From Streptomyces sp. NRRL S-646 (GTDB taxonomy: Bacteria; Actinomycetota; Actinomycetes; Streptomycetales; Streptomycetaceae), in contig NZ_JODC01000006.1 in assembly GCF_000720765.1 (NCBI RefSeq), positions 186,001 to 250,000 on the forward strand: DNA of 64,000 nucleotides, given 5' to 3'. Positions 41,753-49,747 of this stretch are shown here, piece by piece. The number at the start of each line of letters is the position of its first letter. The stretch's first letter is position 1. Both the position numbers and the translations under genes were made by a program. A model generated the notes under the pieces. It was not told the origin of the DNA and did no database searches. It was given only the letters and a program-made list of their open reading frames with translations.

Positions 41753-43998
41753 GTGAGCATCCTCCGGCTTCCCCGCCTGCGCGGCCGCCTGCGGGTGGTC
41801 CGGTTGGTCGATGTGGGCGAGGCCGTGGTCGCGGCGGGCTGGCTCGCGCCCGGGGAGGGGCTGGCGTTGTCGTTGGCGTGGAGTTCCTTGGCCGGGTCCT
41901 TGGGCACCTTCGGCGAGGCGATCGTGCCGTCCGTCTTGACCTTGGGCAGGCCCTTCTGCGGGCTGGGCAGCAGTGCCTTCTTGTTGTCGATCGAGCCGTC
42001 GGGCTGGACGCCGTAGAGGGCGCTGTAGATGCTGCGGACGGCCTCACCGGAGGCGCCGGAACCCGTACCGGCCTGGGCGATCGTCATGACGACCGAGTAG
42101 TCCTTGGAGTACGTGGCGAGCCACGAGGTGGTCTGCTTGCCGTAGACCTCCGCGGTACCGGTCTTGGCGTGCAGCGTGATCTTGTCCTGCGGCCAGCCCT
42201 TGAACTTCCAGGCGGCGGTACCGGCGGTGATGACGCCGGCGAGGGCCTTGTCGATGCCCTTGTGGGTGGCCTCGCTGATCGGGAGCTTGCGCAGGACCTT
42301 GGGCTGGATCTCATTGACGGTCTTGCCGTCGGCGCTGATGATCGCCTTGCCGATGGTCGGGACGTGCTCGGTGCCGCCGTTGGCGAGGGCCCCGTAGATC
42401 ATGGCCTCCTGGATCGGGGTGAGGAGGGTGTCACCCTGGCCGATGGAGTAGTTGATCGAGTCGCCCTCGCGCATCTTGTAGCCCTCGAGGCAACCCTCGT
42501 ACTCGATCCTCTGGACGTAGGTGCCGCCCTTTTTGCCGCTCTTGCACCAGGCGTCCTTGTTGGCCTTCCAGTAGTCCTGCTTCCACTGGCGGTCGGGGAC
42601 GCGGCCGGTGACCTCGTTCGGCAGGTCGATGCCGGTCTCCTTGCCGAGGCCGAACTGGTGGGCGGTCTTGTAGAAGTAGTCCTTGGGCTCACCCTTCTTG
42701 GGGTTGATGCCGCCGTCCTTCTTCCACTCGCGGTCGGCGAGACCGTAGAAGACGGTGTCGCAGGAGACTTCCAGGGCCCGGCCCAGCGAGATGGGGCCGA
42801 AGCTCTCGCCCTCGAAGTTCTTGAAGACCTGGCCGCCCACCGAGTACGAGCTGGTGCAGGGGTAGCCGCCGTCCCAGGCGTAGCCGGCCTGGACCGCGGC
42901 GGCCGTGGAGACCACCTTGAAGGTCGAACCCGGCGCGGACTGACCCTGTATGGCCCGATTGAGCAGCGGGTAGTCGGAGTCCTTGCCGGTGAGCTGCTTG
43001 TAGTCCTTGGCGGAGATGCCGCCGATCCAGACGTTCGGGTCGTAGGTCGGTGCGGACGCCATGGCGACGATACGGCCGGTCTTGGCCTCCATCACGACGA
43101 CGGCACCCGAGTCGGCCTTGTACTTCTCACCGGTGACCTTGTCGTACTGGCCGCGGGCGATCTTCATCGCGTTGTGCAGCTCGTACTCGGCGACCCGCTG
43201 GACGCGGGAGTCGATGCTGGTGACGAGGCTCGAACCGGCCTGGGCGGGGTCGGACTTGGCCTTGCCGATGACGCGGCCGAGGTTGTCGACCTCGTAGCGG
43301 GTGACGCCGGCCTTGCCGCGCAGTTCCTTGTCGTACTGGCGCTCAAGGCCCGAGCGGCCGACCTGGTCGGAGCGGAGATAGGGCGAGTCGGTGTCCTTGG
43401 CCTTCTGGATCTCGTCGTCGGTGACGGGCGAGAGATAGCCGAGGACCTGTGCGGTGTTGGACTTGCCGGGGCCCGGGTAGCGGCGCAGTGCCTCGGGCTC
43501 GGCGGTGATGCCGGGGAAGTCCTCGGAGCGCTCGCGGATCTGCATGGCCTGGCGGGGCGTGGCCTCGTCGGTGATGGGGATCGGCTGGAAGGGCGAGCCG
43601 TTCCAGCAGGGCTGGGGCGTCTTGGCGTCGCACAGCCGGACCCGCTGCATGACCTCCTTGGGCTTCATGCCCAGGACCCCGGCCAGCTTGGTGAGGACCG
43701 CCTTGCCGTCGTCCTTCATCTTCAGCAGGTCGGTGCGGGAGGCGGAGACCACGAGGCGGGTCTCGTTGTCGGCGAGCGCCACACCGCGCGCGTCCAGGAT
43801 CGAGCCGCGTACGGCGGGATCGACGACCTGCTGGACGTGGTTGCCGGACGCCTCCTTGGCGTACTCGCTGCCCTCGCGGATCTGCAGGTACCACAGCCGA
43901 CCGCCGAGGGTGCCGAGCAGGGAGAGGACGAGGATCTGGATGACGACGAGCCGGATCTGGACCCTTGGGGTCCGTCCGGTCTCGGGAATGTTGGTCAC
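41749..43998 (-). CDS. mrdA: penicillin-binding protein 2 (class B transpeptidase)
   Basis: This 749-residue enzyme has one N-terminal membrane anchor (about residues 15-38), a PBP dimer domain (VRGSILDARG) and a transpeptidase domain with the active-site S358-x2-K361 (SAPGSTFK). A second motif SCD lies in EVSCDTVFYG, and KTG is at residues 612-614. The C-terminal ~75 residues are an Ala/Pro/Ser-rich then Arg-rich tail (TTRRRPRRRGSRR), which is unusual because this end lies outside the membrane. The GTG at 43998 has GGGGGAGG upstream. It crosslinks glycan made by RodA. Confidence 0.96.
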   Translation of the reverse strand: MTNIPETGRTPRVQIRLVVIQILVLSLLGTLGGRLWYLQIREGSEYAKEASGNHVQQVVDPAVRGSILDARGVALADNETRLVVSASRTDLLKMKDDGKAVLTKLAGVLGMKPKEVMQRVRLCDAKTPQPCWNGSPFQPIPITDEATPRQAMQIRERSEDFPGITAEPEALRRYPGPGKSNTAQVLGYLSPVTDDEIQKAKDTDSPYLRSDQVGRSGLERQYDKELRGKAGVTRYEVDNLGRVIGKAKSDPAQAGSSLVTSIDSRVQRVAEYELHNAMKIARGQYDKVTGEKYKADSGAVVVMEAKTGRIVAMASAPTYDPNVWIGGISAKDYKQLTGKDSDYPLLNRAIQGQSAPGSTFKVVSTAAAVQAGYAWDGGYPCTSSYSVGGQVFKNFEGESFGPISLGRALEVSCDTVFYGLADREWKKDGGINPKKGEPKDYFYKTAHQFGLGKETGIDLPNEVTGRVPDRQWKQDYWKANKDAWCKSGKKGGTYVQRIEYEGCLEGYKMREGDSINYSIGQGDTLLTPIQEAMIYGALANGGTEHVPTIGKAIISADGKTVNEIQPKVLRKLPISEATHKGIDKALAGVITAGTAAWKFKGWPQDKITLHAKTGTAEVYGKQTTSWLATYSKDYSVVMTIAQAGTGSGASGEAVRSIYSALYGVQPDGSIDNKKALLPSPQKGLPKVKTDGTIASPKVPKDPAKELHANDNASPSPGASQPAATTASPTSTNRTTRRRPRRRGSRRMLT

Positions 43999-44081
43999 TG
44001 CGGCTGCCTCCCCCTCTCAGTGTGTGTACGTGTCATATACGACGGAGCTGTGAATGCCGCCCGCCGCCAACTCCCGCCTGC

Positions 44082-44762
44082 TCACAGCCGCTTGACCCCC
44101 TTGATGCGGCCCACGCGGGCGGTGCGGGTACGGGCCTTGGTCTTCAGGCTGCCGAGGCCACCGCGCTGACCGCCGAGCTTGAGGCCCGTCCCGGCGGAGA
44201 TCCAGCCGGAGGTGATGTCGGTGGCCTTCTTCGACGGGGAGTTGGCCTCGGCGAGCGGGTCGTTGTCCGCGCGCCGGGCCAGGGCCATGATCCCGGGCAC
44301 CACGAAGGGGGCGAGCAGCAGGTCGTACAGGGCGGCCGAGAACATCAAGCTGACGAGGCCCACATGCCGGGCGGCGGTGTCGCCGACGAGGGCGCCGACA
44401 CCGGCGTACAGCAGGGTCGAGCCGATGGCGGCGGCGACCACGACGAGCATGGGGCCGGTGGCCGACTTCAGCCGCCCGTTGTCCGGTCTGACCAGCCCGG
44501 CGAGGTAGCCGATGACGCACAGCACCAGGGCGTAGCGGCCGGCGGCGTGGTCGGCGGGCGGGGCCAGGTCGGCGAGCAGGCCCGCGCCGAAGCCGACAAG
44601 GGCGCCGCCGACATGACCGTAGACCAGCGCCAGGCCCAGCACGGTGAGCAGCAGCAAGTCGGGGACGGCGCCCGGCAGATGGAGCCGGGCGAGGACGCTC
44701 ACCTGGACCACCAGGGCTACGACGACCAGGGCCGAGGAGAGCAGGATCCGGTTGACGCGCAT
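44082..44762 (-). CDS. mreD: rod-shape/spore-wall protein MreD
   Basis: This 226-residue integral membrane protein has five or six hydrophobic segments (ILLSSALVVVALVVQVSVLA onward) and the MreD-like LPGAVPDLLLLTVLGLALVYG region. A basic cytoplasmic C-terminal tail of ~60 residues is longer than in E. coli MreD. It lies 13 nt downstream of mreC and 83 nt upstream of PBP2, so it belongs to the mre operon that links the MreB cytoskeleton to wall synthases. Confidence 0.93.
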   Translation of the reverse strand: MRVNRILLSSALVVVALVVQVSVLARLHLPGAVPDLLLLTVLGLALVYGHVGGALVGFGAGLLADLAPPADHAAGRYALVLCVIGYLAGLVRPDNGRLKSATGPMLVVVAAAIGSTLLYAGVGALVGDTAARHVGLVSLMFSAALYDLLLAPFVVPGIMALARRADNDPLAEANSPSKKATDITSGWISAGTGLKLGGQRGGLGSLKTKARTRTARVGRIKGVKRL

Positions 44763-44775
44763 GGGGATTCAGCTC

Positions 44776-45744
44776 CTACTGCTGCTGGGTCTGGCCGTCG
44801 AGGGACGCGCTCGGGGACGGGGTCACCGTGACGGTGACCGTCGGTGTGGGCGTCGGCTGGGGTTTGTCGGGGAGCACCGTGTCGCGTGGGTCCTTCTTCG
44901 GGGTCTCCACGACGACGCCGACGATGTCGAGCTTGGAGAAGCTGACGTACGGCGTGACGTAGAGGGTGCGGGTCAGGTTGCCGCCGGACGGGTCGACGCG
45001 GGAGACCACGCCGACCGGGACGCCCGGCACGAAGGGCTTGTCGGCCTCGGAGCCGAAGGTGACCAGCCGGTCGCCCTTCTTCACGTCCGCCTTGGAGTTG
45101 AGCAGTTCCACCCGGAGCGGGCGGTCGCCCTGCCCGGTGGCGAAGCCGAGCTCGTCGCTGCCCTCCATGCGGGTGCCGACGGTGAAGTCCGGGTCGTTGG
45201 CGAGCAGGACGGTCGAGGCGTCGGGGCCGACGTTGGTGACCCGTCCGACCAGGCCGTCGCCGTTCAGCACGGTCATGTCCCGCTTGATGCCGTCGGCCGC
45301 GCCGACGTCGATGGTGATCGTCCAGGAGAAGCCCTGGGCCGCCCCTATGGCGATGACCTGGGCGCCCTTGATGCCGTACTGGCCCTCGGCGGAGACCTTC
45401 AGCATCTTGTCGAGCTGTTTGAGGCGGCTGCGGTTGCGGTCGTCGCTGCCGAGTTTCGCCTTGAGGGCCGCGTTCTCCGTCTCCAGACGGGCGAGCCGGT
45501 CGTGCCGGGTGCCCGAGTCACGGACCGCGGAGATCGCGTTTCCGACCGGGTTGACCGCCGACGACATGCCGTCCTCGATCGGGCCGAACACGGTGGCCGC
45601 GACCTGGCGCGCACCGTCGACCGGTGAATCCTCACCGCCGCGGATGTCCACCGTGATCAGCGCGAACGCGATGGCGATCAGCAGCACCAGGAGCAGCCGG
45701 CTCTCTCGTGTGTCCCTCACGTGCGGCGGCCGTGCCTTCCTCAT
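44776..45744 (-). CDS. mreC: rod-shape/spore-wall protein MreC
   Basis: This bitopic protein of 322 residues has a membrane segment SRLLLVLLIAIAFALITV and a coiled coil (RHDRLARLETENAALKAKL). The MreC beta domain follows (WTITIDVGAADGIKRDMTVLNGDGLVGRV split over residues ~130-165), then a Pro/Thr-rich tail ending in GQTQQQ. The ATG at 45744 has no ribosome binding site; an in-frame GTG 24 nt later (VRDTRESR) fits the family N-terminus and is a good alternative. It is separated from mreB by 155 bp containing a hairpin and a tandem duplication. Confidence 0.95.
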   Translation of the reverse strand: MRKARPPHVRDTRESRLLLVLLIAIAFALITVDIRGGEDSPVDGARQVAATVFGPIEDGMSSAVNPVGNAISAVRDSGTRHDRLARLETENAALKAKLGSDDRNRSRLKQLDKMLKVSAEGQYGIKGAQVIAIGAAQGFSWTITIDVGAADGIKRDMTVLNGDGLVGRVTNVGPDASTVLLANDPDFTVGTRMEGSDELGFATGQGDRPLRVELLNSKADVKKGDRLVTFGSEADKPFVPGVPVGVVSRVDPSGGNLTRTLYVTPYVSFSKLDIVGVVVETPKKDPRDTVLPDKPQPTPTPTVTVTVTPSPSASLDGQTQQQ

Positions 45745-45817
45745 AGGAATGTGCAGAGGTTCAGGTGTTCAGTTCAGATGGGCAGTTCCAGCGTGCAGAG
45801 GCTTATGGGCGAGCTTA

Positions 45818-45847
45818 TGCCTCTATATCAACTGCCTCTATATCAAC
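45818..45847. repeat. exact 15-bp tandem duplication in the mreB-mreC gap
   Basis: TGCCTCTATATCAAC occurs twice back to back. On the minus strand each copy supplies TTGATA and TATAGA, which resemble promoter hexamers. The second TTGATA is 18 nt from CATAAG. Next to it lie two GCTTATG heptamers 12 bp apart. This would be the mreC promoter region. Confidence 0.75.
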
Positions 45848-45849
45848 GA

Positions 45850-45885
45850 TCCGCCGTACGAGAGGAGATCGTCCCGTACGGCGGA
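45850..45885 (-). terminator. mreB: hairpin after mreB
   Basis: TCCGCCGTACG pairs perfectly with CGTACGGCGGA (11 bp, 14-nt loop). It starts 14 nt after the mreB stop codon and probably limits read-through into mreC. Confidence 0.7.
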
Positions 45886-45899
45886 ATCGAAGAGTTATG

Positions 45900-46919
45900 T
45901 CATCTGCGCGGCTGGGCGTCCAGCACCTGCTGGAGCGCCTCGAACTCCTCGACGCACTTGCCCGAGCCGAGCGCCACGCTGTCCAGGGGGTCCTCGGCGA
46001 TGTGGATGGGCATCCCGGTCTCCCGGCGCAGCCGCTCGTCGAGGCCTTTCAACAGCGCCCCGCCACCGGTCAGCACGATGCCCCGGTCCATGATGTCGCC
46101 GGACAGCTCCGGCGGGCACTTGTCGAGGGTCGTCTTGACGGCGTCGACGATGGCGTTGACCGGCTCCTCGATCGCCTTGCGCACTTCGGCGGCGGAGATG
46201 ACGACGGTCTTGGGCAGTCCGGAGACGAGGTCCCGGCCGCGGATCTCGGTGTGCTGGTCGTCGTCGAGGTCGTACGCCGAACCGATCGTGATCTTGATCT
46301 GCTCGGCCGTCCGCTCACCGAGAAGGAGCGAGTACTCCTTCTTGATGTGCTGGATGATCGCGTTGTCCAGTTCGTCGCCCGCGACGCGGATGGACTGGGC
46401 GGTGACGATGCCGCCGAGCGAGATGACCGCGACCTCCGTGGTGCCGCCGCCGATGTCCACCACCATGTTGCCCGTGGCCTCGTGGACAGGCAGACCGGAG
46501 CCGATGGCCGCCGCCATCGGCTCCTCGATGATGTGCACCTGACGGGCACCGGCCTGGGACGACGCCTCGATGACGGCGCGGCGCTCGACGCCCGTGATGC
46601 CGGAGGGCACGCAGACGACGACACGCGGACGCGCCAGATACCGCCGCTTGTGGATCTTCAGGATGAAGTAGCGGAGCATCCGCTCGGTGATCTCGAAGTC
46701 GGCGATGACACCGTCCTTCAGCGGGCGCACGGCAACGATGTTGCCGGGGGTCCGCCCGATCATCTTCTTGGCCTCGGCACCGACTGCCAGAATTCCACCG
46801 GTGTTCGTGTTGATCGCGACGACGGACGGCTCGTTGAGTACGATCCCGCGACCCCTGACGTACACCAGCGTGTTGGCGGTCCCGAGGTCGACAGCCATGT
46901 CACGGCCGATGAACGACAT
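45900..46919 (-). CDS. mreB: actin-like protein MreB
   Basis: This 339-residue actin-fold ATPase has phosphate-1 motif [10 protein letters not shown], phosphate-2 [12 protein letters not shown] and the adenosine motif [15 protein letters not shown]. In Streptomyces MreB acts mainly in spore-wall thickening, not in tip growth. I use the ATG at 46919 ([10 protein letters not shown]), which has GGGGA upstream; an in-frame ATG four codons earlier (MGNSMSFIG) lacks a ribosome binding site. It is the first gene of the mre cluster, with a 300-bp upstream gap carrying its promoters. Confidence 0.97.
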   Translation of the reverse strand: MSFIGRDMAVDLGTANTLVYVRGRGIVLNEPSVVAINTNTGGILAVGAEAKKMIGRTPGNIVAVRPLKDGVIADFEITERMLRYFILKIHKRRYLARPRVVVCVPSGITGVERRAVIEASSQAGARQVHIIEEPMAAAIGSGLPVHEATGNMVVDIGGGTTEVAVISLGGIVTAQSIRVAGDELDNAIIQHIKKEYSLLLGERTAEQIKITIGSAYDLDDDQHTEIRGRDLVSGLPKTVVISAAEVRKAIEEPVNAIVDAVKTTLDKCPPELSGDIMDRGIVLTGGGALLKGLDERLRRETGMPIHIAEDPLDSVALGSGKCVEEFEALQQVLDAQPRR

Positions 46920-47096
46920 TGAGTTCCCCATCAGGATTCGTCTGGCCTTCCTGGGAGCTTTTGAGGGCATTTCAGGTCGGCGAAGTGGGTGCTGTGACGT
47001 GAAGGCTTCCATCGTAGACGCGCCTGCACGAACACTGCGCGAGGGTCTTCGCCATTGTCAGCAGATGAAGTGTCGCCTCGCTTGTGGAGACGGCCC

Positions 47097-47120
47097 ATCG
47101 GGGGCACTCGTTCCCCCGAT
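47097..47120 (-). terminator. hairpin between ndk and mreB
   Basis: ATCGGGGG pairs with CCCCCGAT (8 bp, 8-nt loop) 100 nt after the ndk stop codon. It lies in the 300-bp gap 46920-47219, which otherwise holds the mreB promoter region and no gene that I can see. Confidence 0.55.
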
Positions 47121-47219
47121 CGGCACGCATATGCCAGAGGACGGCCGGAAACTCTCGGCCGCCCCAGGTCAGAAGGGCGAGCGACCTGACGGTCACTCAA
47201 AAATTCATAGGTTCGTCGC

Positions 47220-47633
47220 TCAACCGCGGCCGGGGAAAAAGATCTTCACCTCGCGCTCGGCGGACTCCTCGGAGTCGGAGGCGTGGATCAGGTTCTCGCG
47301 GACGATCACGCCGTAGTCGCCGCGGATGGAACCGGGGGCGGCGGCGATCGGGTCGGTCGGACCGGCCAGGGCGCGCAGCCCCTCGATGACCCGCTCACCC
47401 TCGACGATCAGCGCGACGACCGGACCGGAGGCCATGAACTCCACCAGCGGCTCGTAGAAGGGCTTGCCCTTGTGCTCGCCGTAGTGCTGCTCCAGGGTCT
47501 CCTGGTCCAGGGTGCGCAGCTCCAGCGCGGTGATCTGCCAGCCGGCCTTGCGCTCGATACGGCTGATGATCTCGCCGGTCAGGCCACGGCGGACCGCGTC
47601 GGGCTTGAGCAGGACGAGGGTGCGCTGGGTCAC
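47220..47633 (-). CDS. ndk: nucleoside-diphosphate kinase
   Basis: This 137-residue enzyme balances NTP pools by phosphate transfer through the catalytic histidine H117 in NLIHASDSEESA. Other landmarks are LVLLKPDAVRRGL at the start, EPLVEFMASGPVVA, and GSIRGDYG. The GTG has AGGAG ten nt upstream. The C-terminus FFPGRG is slightly shorter than in E. coli. It is downstream of the DUF4233 and folC genes. Confidence 0.99.
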   Translation of the reverse strand: MTQRTLVLLKPDAVRRGLTGEIISRIERKAGWQITALELRTLDQETLEQHYGEHKGKPFYEPLVEFMASGPVVALIVEGERVIEGLRALAGPTDPIAAAPGSIRGDYGVIVRENLIHASDSEESAEREVKIFFPGRG

Positions 47634-47704
47634 TGCGGGCTCCTATGGAAGATCAAGAATCGTGCGGGGGTGTTCGAAGATTACAGGGCGTGTCCGGGCC
47701 CTTG

Positions 47705-48073
47705 TCACACAGCGTCAGCTGTGGAGGAGCCTGTCGAGCCGGACTGTGCCGCCGCGAACCGCGCCTTCGCCTCGTCGATCTTTCTTCCGTAGTGCACCGA
47801 GGCCCACCACAGGGCCGCGAAGACCGCACCCAGGAAGAACATCGTCGGAACGACGAAACCGGAGGCGACGAGGGCGGCCTGGAGGGCCCAGCCGAAGGCG
47901 ATCCCGCCCGGACGCGTCACGACACCGCACAGCGCCACGCACAGGAACATCGCGATACCGCTGACCGTCCACACCGTCGACGTGGCCAGATCGGGGTCCT
48001 TCATGGCGACGAGTCCGGCGAAGCCGATCACGAAGAACTCGCCGATCAGGGTCGAAGCACAGAGAGTACGCAC
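47705..48073 (-). CDS. DUF4233 family membrane protein
   Basis: This 122-residue protein has four hydrophobic segments (STLIGEFFVIGFAGLVAM, TVSGIAMFLCVALCGVV, WALQAALVASGFVVPTMFFLGAVFAALWWASV split in two) and a charged cytoplasmic tail. DUF4233 genes commonly follow folC in actinobacteria. Here the start lies 6 nt after the folC stop, with GGAGGGG upstream. The function is unknown. Confidence 0.85.
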   Translation of the reverse strand: MRTLCASTLIGEFFVIGFAGLVAMKDPDLATSTVWTVSGIAMFLCVALCGVVTRPGGIAFGWALQAALVASGFVVPTMFFLGAVFAALWWASVHYGRKIDEAKARFAAAQSGSTGSSTADAV

Positions 48074-48079
48074 GAGTTG

Positions 48080-49564
48080 TCAGCCCCTCCCCAGCAGCAG
48101 CCGGGCCTCGCCGACCGTGATGACGGAACCGGTCACGAGCACGCCACCGCCTGCGAACTCGCCCTCCTCCTCGGCCAGCGTGATCGCGGCCTCCAGGGCG
48201 TCCGGCAGCCGCGGCTCGACCTGGACGCGGTCGTCGCCGAACACCTCCACGGCGATCGCGGCGAGCTCGTCGGCGTCCATCGCGCGGTGGCTGGAGTTCT
48301 GCGTGACGACGACCTCGGCGAAGATCGGCTCGAAGGCCTCCAGCAGTCCTCGTACGTTCTTGTCGCCACTCGCCCCGACGACACCGATGAGCCGGCTGAA
48401 GTCGAAGGCCTCGCCGACGGCCTCGGCGGTGGCGCGGGCGCCGGCCGGGTTGTGGGCCGCGTCCAGGACCACGGTCGGAGACCGCCGTACGACTTCGAGC
48501 CGCCCCGGCGAGGAGACGGCCGCAAAGGCCTTGCGGACGGTGTCGATGGCGAGGGGTTCGGGCCGCTCGGAGCCGACTCCGAAGAACGCCTCCACGGCGG
48601 CCAGCGCGACGGCGGCGTTGTGTGCCTGGTAGGGGCCGTGGAGGGGGAGGTACACCTCGTCGTACTCGCCGCCCAGCCCGCGCAGGGTGAGCAGCTGTCC
48701 GCCGACGGCGACCTGACGTGACACGACCCCGAACTCCAGCCCCTCACGGGCCACGGTGGCGTCGACCTCGACGGCCTTCTTCAGCAGCACCTGGGCCGCG
48801 TCCACCGGCTGTTGGGCCAGGATGACCGTCGCGTCCTGCTTGACGATGCCGGCCTTCTCCGTGGCGATCGCGGCGGGCGTCTCACCCAGGCGGTCGGTGT
48901 GGTCGAGGTCGATGGGGGTGACCACGGCGACGTCCCCGTCGATGACGTTGGTGGCGTCCCAGGAACCGCCCATCCCCACTTCCACCACGGCGACGTCGAC
49001 GGGCGCGTCCGCGAAGGCCGCGTACGCCATGCCCGTCAGCACCTCGAAGAAGGACAGCCGGTACTCCTGCTGCCCGTCGACCATCTCGACGTACGGCTTG
49101 ATGTCTTCGTACGTCTCGATGAACCGCTCGGCGGAGATGGGGGCGCCGTCGAGGCTGATGCGCTCGGTGATCGACTGGACGTGCGGGGAGGTGTATCGGC
49201 CGGTGCGCAGTTCGAAGGCGCCGAGGAGGGCCTCGATCATGCGGGCGGTGGAGGTCTTGCCGTTGGTGCCGGTGATGTGGATCGAGGGGTACGAGCGCTG
49301 CGGCTCACCCAGGACGTCCATCAGCGCGGCGATACGGCTGACCGAGGGCTCGAGCTTGGTCTCGCCCCAGCGCGTGGCGAGCTCTGCCTCGACCTCGCGC
49401 AGGGCCTTGTCGACCTCGGGGTCCTCCGGGCGCGCGGGGACGTCTGCCTCCGGCGGGCCGCCCTGGGTGCGCAGGGTGCGGCTGCCGGCCTCGATGACCG
49501 CGAGGTCGGGGTCGCGGTCGGTCTCGGCGGCGACGATGTCGTCGAAGGGGTCGCTGTCACTCAC
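48080..49564 (-). CDS. folC: folylpolyglutamate/dihydrofolate synthase
   Basis: This 494-residue Mur-ligase-like ATPase adds glutamate to folates. The P-loop is HITGTNGKTSTARM near residue 96. DHTDRLGETPAAIATEKAGI and VLDAAHNPAGA (the FolC-specific loop) follow. A ~65-residue acidic N-terminal extension is absent from E. coli FolC. TAGACT sits 6 nt before the GTG and no ribosome binding site exists, so a leaderless mRNA is likely. The -10 region is nearly identical to that of valS. Confidence 0.96.
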   Translation of the reverse strand: MSDSDPFDDIVAAETDRDPDLAVIEAGSRTLRTQGGPPEADVPARPEDPEVDKALREVEAELATRWGETKLEPSVSRIAALMDVLGEPQRSYPSIHITGTNGKTSTARMIEALLGAFELRTGRYTSPHVQSITERISLDGAPISAERFIETYEDIKPYVEMVDGQQEYRLSFFEVLTGMAYAAFADAPVDVAVVEVGMGGSWDATNVIDGDVAVVTPIDLDHTDRLGETPAAIATEKAGIVKQDATVILAQQPVDAAQVLLKKAVEVDATVAREGLEFGVVSRQVAVGGQLLTLRGLGGEYDEVYLPLHGPYQAHNAAVALAAVEAFFGVGSERPEPLAIDTVRKAFAAVSSPGRLEVVRRSPTVVLDAAHNPAGARATAEAVGEAFDFSRLIGVVGASGDKNVRGLLEAFEPIFAEVVVTQNSSHRAMDADELAAIAVEVFGDDRVQVEPRLPDALEAAITLAEEEGEFAGGGVLVTGSVITVGEARLLLGRG

Positions 49565-49570
49565 GGGGTC

Positions 49571-49576
49571 AGTCTA
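49571..49576 (-). promoter_or_regulatory. folC: -10 box of folC (leaderless)
   Basis: TAGACT, then GACCCC, then GTGA. The last 13 bases of this stretch (ACTGACCCCGTGA) are identical to the valS start region. Confidence 0.65.
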
Positions 49577-49631
49577 AAGCGGCGCCTACGGAAGGGGGTG
49601 GCTGGTCCCGGTGGGCGAGCGCGGGTCGGTG

Positions 49632-49688
49632 GGGGCTGGTCGCGCCCACGCCGCGGTAGCCGCATATCGACACAGCCCCGCGCCCCTG
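49632..49688 (+). repeat. interspersed repeat family B, copy 2
   Basis: GGCTGGTCGCGCCCACG, a GCGG...CCGC stem and CACAGCCCCGCGCCCCT match the copies at 56589 and 61361. It lies between the valS terminator and the folC promoter. Confidence 0.85.
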
Positions 49689-49696
49689 AAGGCACG

Positions 49697-49732
49697 CGAA
49701 GGCCCCGGCGCTTCTCAGCACCGGGGCCTTCG
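49697..49732 (-). terminator. valS: valS terminator
   Basis: CGAAGGCCCCGG pairs with CCGGGGCCTTCG (12 bp, 12-nt loop), starting 16 nt after the valS stop codon. Confidence 0.8.
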
Positions 49733-49747
49733 GCTACGCAAGACGGC

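Noticed and set aside
47165..47188. CAGGTC/GACCTG inverted repeat near ndk
   Set aside because: Only six bp per arm with a 12-nt spacer and no position-specific reason for function. Such pairs are frequent by chance in this DNA.
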